Under the pieces are notes generated by a model. That model had not been told where the DNA came from. It did no database searches and worked only from the letters and a program-made list of their open reading frames with translations. The position numbers were made by a program, and so were the translations under genes. This document shows positions 63,191 through 64,000 of a DNA stretch of 64,000 nt, in pieces (the stretch's first letter is position 1; each line of letters starts with the position of its first letter). The stretch lies in assembly GCA_948567375.1 (NCBI GenBank), contig OX419757.1, positions 26,412,001 through 26,476,000 on the forward strand, in the 5' to 3' direction. This DNA comes from Lunularia cruciata (lineage: Eukaryota; Streptophyta; Marchantiopsida; Lunulariales; Lunulariaceae).

Positions 63191-64000
63191 CTTCTGTCCA
63201 GGTTTGCAAGTTGAATAGAGCTATTGGCATATATGTGCATAACACGGTATGGCCCTATCCACCTCAAATGTAGCTTCCTTGGAAAAATATGCGGCGATTG
63301 TCATATAACAACACCAAGTCCCCTTCTTGAACAGCCACAAGCTTAATTCTTTTATCGTGCTTGACCTTCTGCTGTTCTTGGACTTCCTTTGTGTTTTACA
63401 TTGCATTGTCCCTTTTCTCTTCTAACCACATCAGTTGATGGATCTAAAGATCCTAGCTTTCTTCCTCTGACAATCGTTCTTCGCAAAGAATCCGATATGT
63501 CGGTACTTCAAATTCAATTGGTAGTATGGGATGCAATTTGTCTGTTAGGAAATAAGGAGTTTGCTTGGTAGTAATCTTTTCAGTTGTTCTATATGCCCAC
63601 AAAGTTGCAGGTAACTTTGTGTCCCATTCATAGGCATAATTGATTTTCAACTTATTCAAAATTTTGCACAACAATCCATTGGTCTTCTTCGTGAGTCCAT
63701 TTGCTTTTAAGTTGTAAGGCGTGGTCTTCTGATGTTTAATTTGGAAGTACTTGGTTAATGATTCCACCATTGAGTTCAAAAAATGAGTTCCCCGATCACT
63801 TACCAATTCCAGAGGACACCCATAACGGGAAATGATGTTTCAAAAGAAAAATTCTGCAACTATTTCTGCATCATCTCTTTGTGTTGCCTCCGCTTCTACC
63901 ATCTTGGTCGCATAATCAGTGCATACCAAGATATATCTCTTCCTTGTGACTCTGGTCGCTGGTTGAATGGGACCCACAAAATCAATACCCCCATTCCTCA
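63191..64000 (-). pseudogene. E3 integrase (continues beyond window)
   Basis: From the window edge: NGGIDFVGPIQPATRVTRKR-type sequence, TDYATKMVEAEATQRDDAEI, TGA at 63842-63840, NIISRYGCPLELVSDRGTHF, PYNLKANGLTKKTNGLLCKI, AYEWDTKLPATLWAYRTTEK, VQEGDLVLLYDNRRIFFQGS. It ends WIGPYRVMHIYANSSIQLAN near 63200. The triad reads D (CTDY), D (SDRG) and, in place of the Glu, Lys in GLTKKT. The C-terminus runs directly into LTR sequence (LANLD to RSDFGGNPKK), with the purine tract and LTR start deleted. Confidence 0.9.

Overview
The window reads as nuclear DNA of a plant with a large, repeat-rich genome. All recognisable coding sequence belongs to Ty3/gypsy LTR retrotransposons in various states of decay. 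I see no convincing host gene, rRNA, tRNA or CRISPR array. Plant origin is inferred from the retrotransposon types, from primer sites matching the 3' end of plant tRNA-Asp, and from the dense nesting. A gymnosperm or another giant-genome plant would fit, but the sequence alone does not settle the species.

Layout. (1) 1-6172: element P (+), a degraded Ty3/gypsy copy whose pol ends in a PHD-type zinc finger. It is interrupted by element M (-; LTR 2673-3406, gag 2067-987). (2) 6230-7564: minus-strand remnant of a U3 reading frame. 7565-8785: AT-rich, no gene. (3) 8786-40460: an old LTR of a giant-LTR family, here called family E, cut into three pieces by later insertions. A short family-E solo LTR at 10125 was itself split near its 3' end by element T (-, 11975-26597, a different Ty3/gypsy lineage). 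T carries two more short solo LTRs (12673-14543 and 20495-22348). The one complete family-E element, E1 (26738-39669), has LTRs of 3.2 and 3.6 kb, a tRNA-Asp-type primer site, gag, protease, RT/RNase H, integrase, a polypurine tract and a 5-bp target duplication. (4) 40461-64000: a minus LTR broken by element E2 (+, 41749-55151). E2 contains a complete minus solo LTR (48155-51930) and is in turn broken by element E3 (-, from 55152), whose LTR carries a plus solo LTR (57677-61416). The window ends inside E3 integrase.

The main observation is that the long LTRs of family E carry a reading frame of about 850 codons. It lies in U3, between the LTR start and a conserved TATTTAAG box. It starts at a conserved Met-Ser-Ser-x-Phe-Pro motif, passes through a globular region, an acidic linker and a long coiled coil, and ends at a conserved VDIGSD-like tail. 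It can be followed in at least seven LTR copies. Because it sits in U3, it would be the last gene on the genomic RNA, after gag-pol. Short LTRs of about 1.86 kb lack the N-terminal part and instead hold tandem 165-bp (55-codon) modules ending in the same tail. Each of the three short LTRs matches a different long-LTR class in its last module.

Most inactivating changes are C-to-T or G-to-A transitions (CGA to TGA, TGG to TAG), as expected for methylated, silenced DNA. Several stop positions in gag are shared between E1 and E2.
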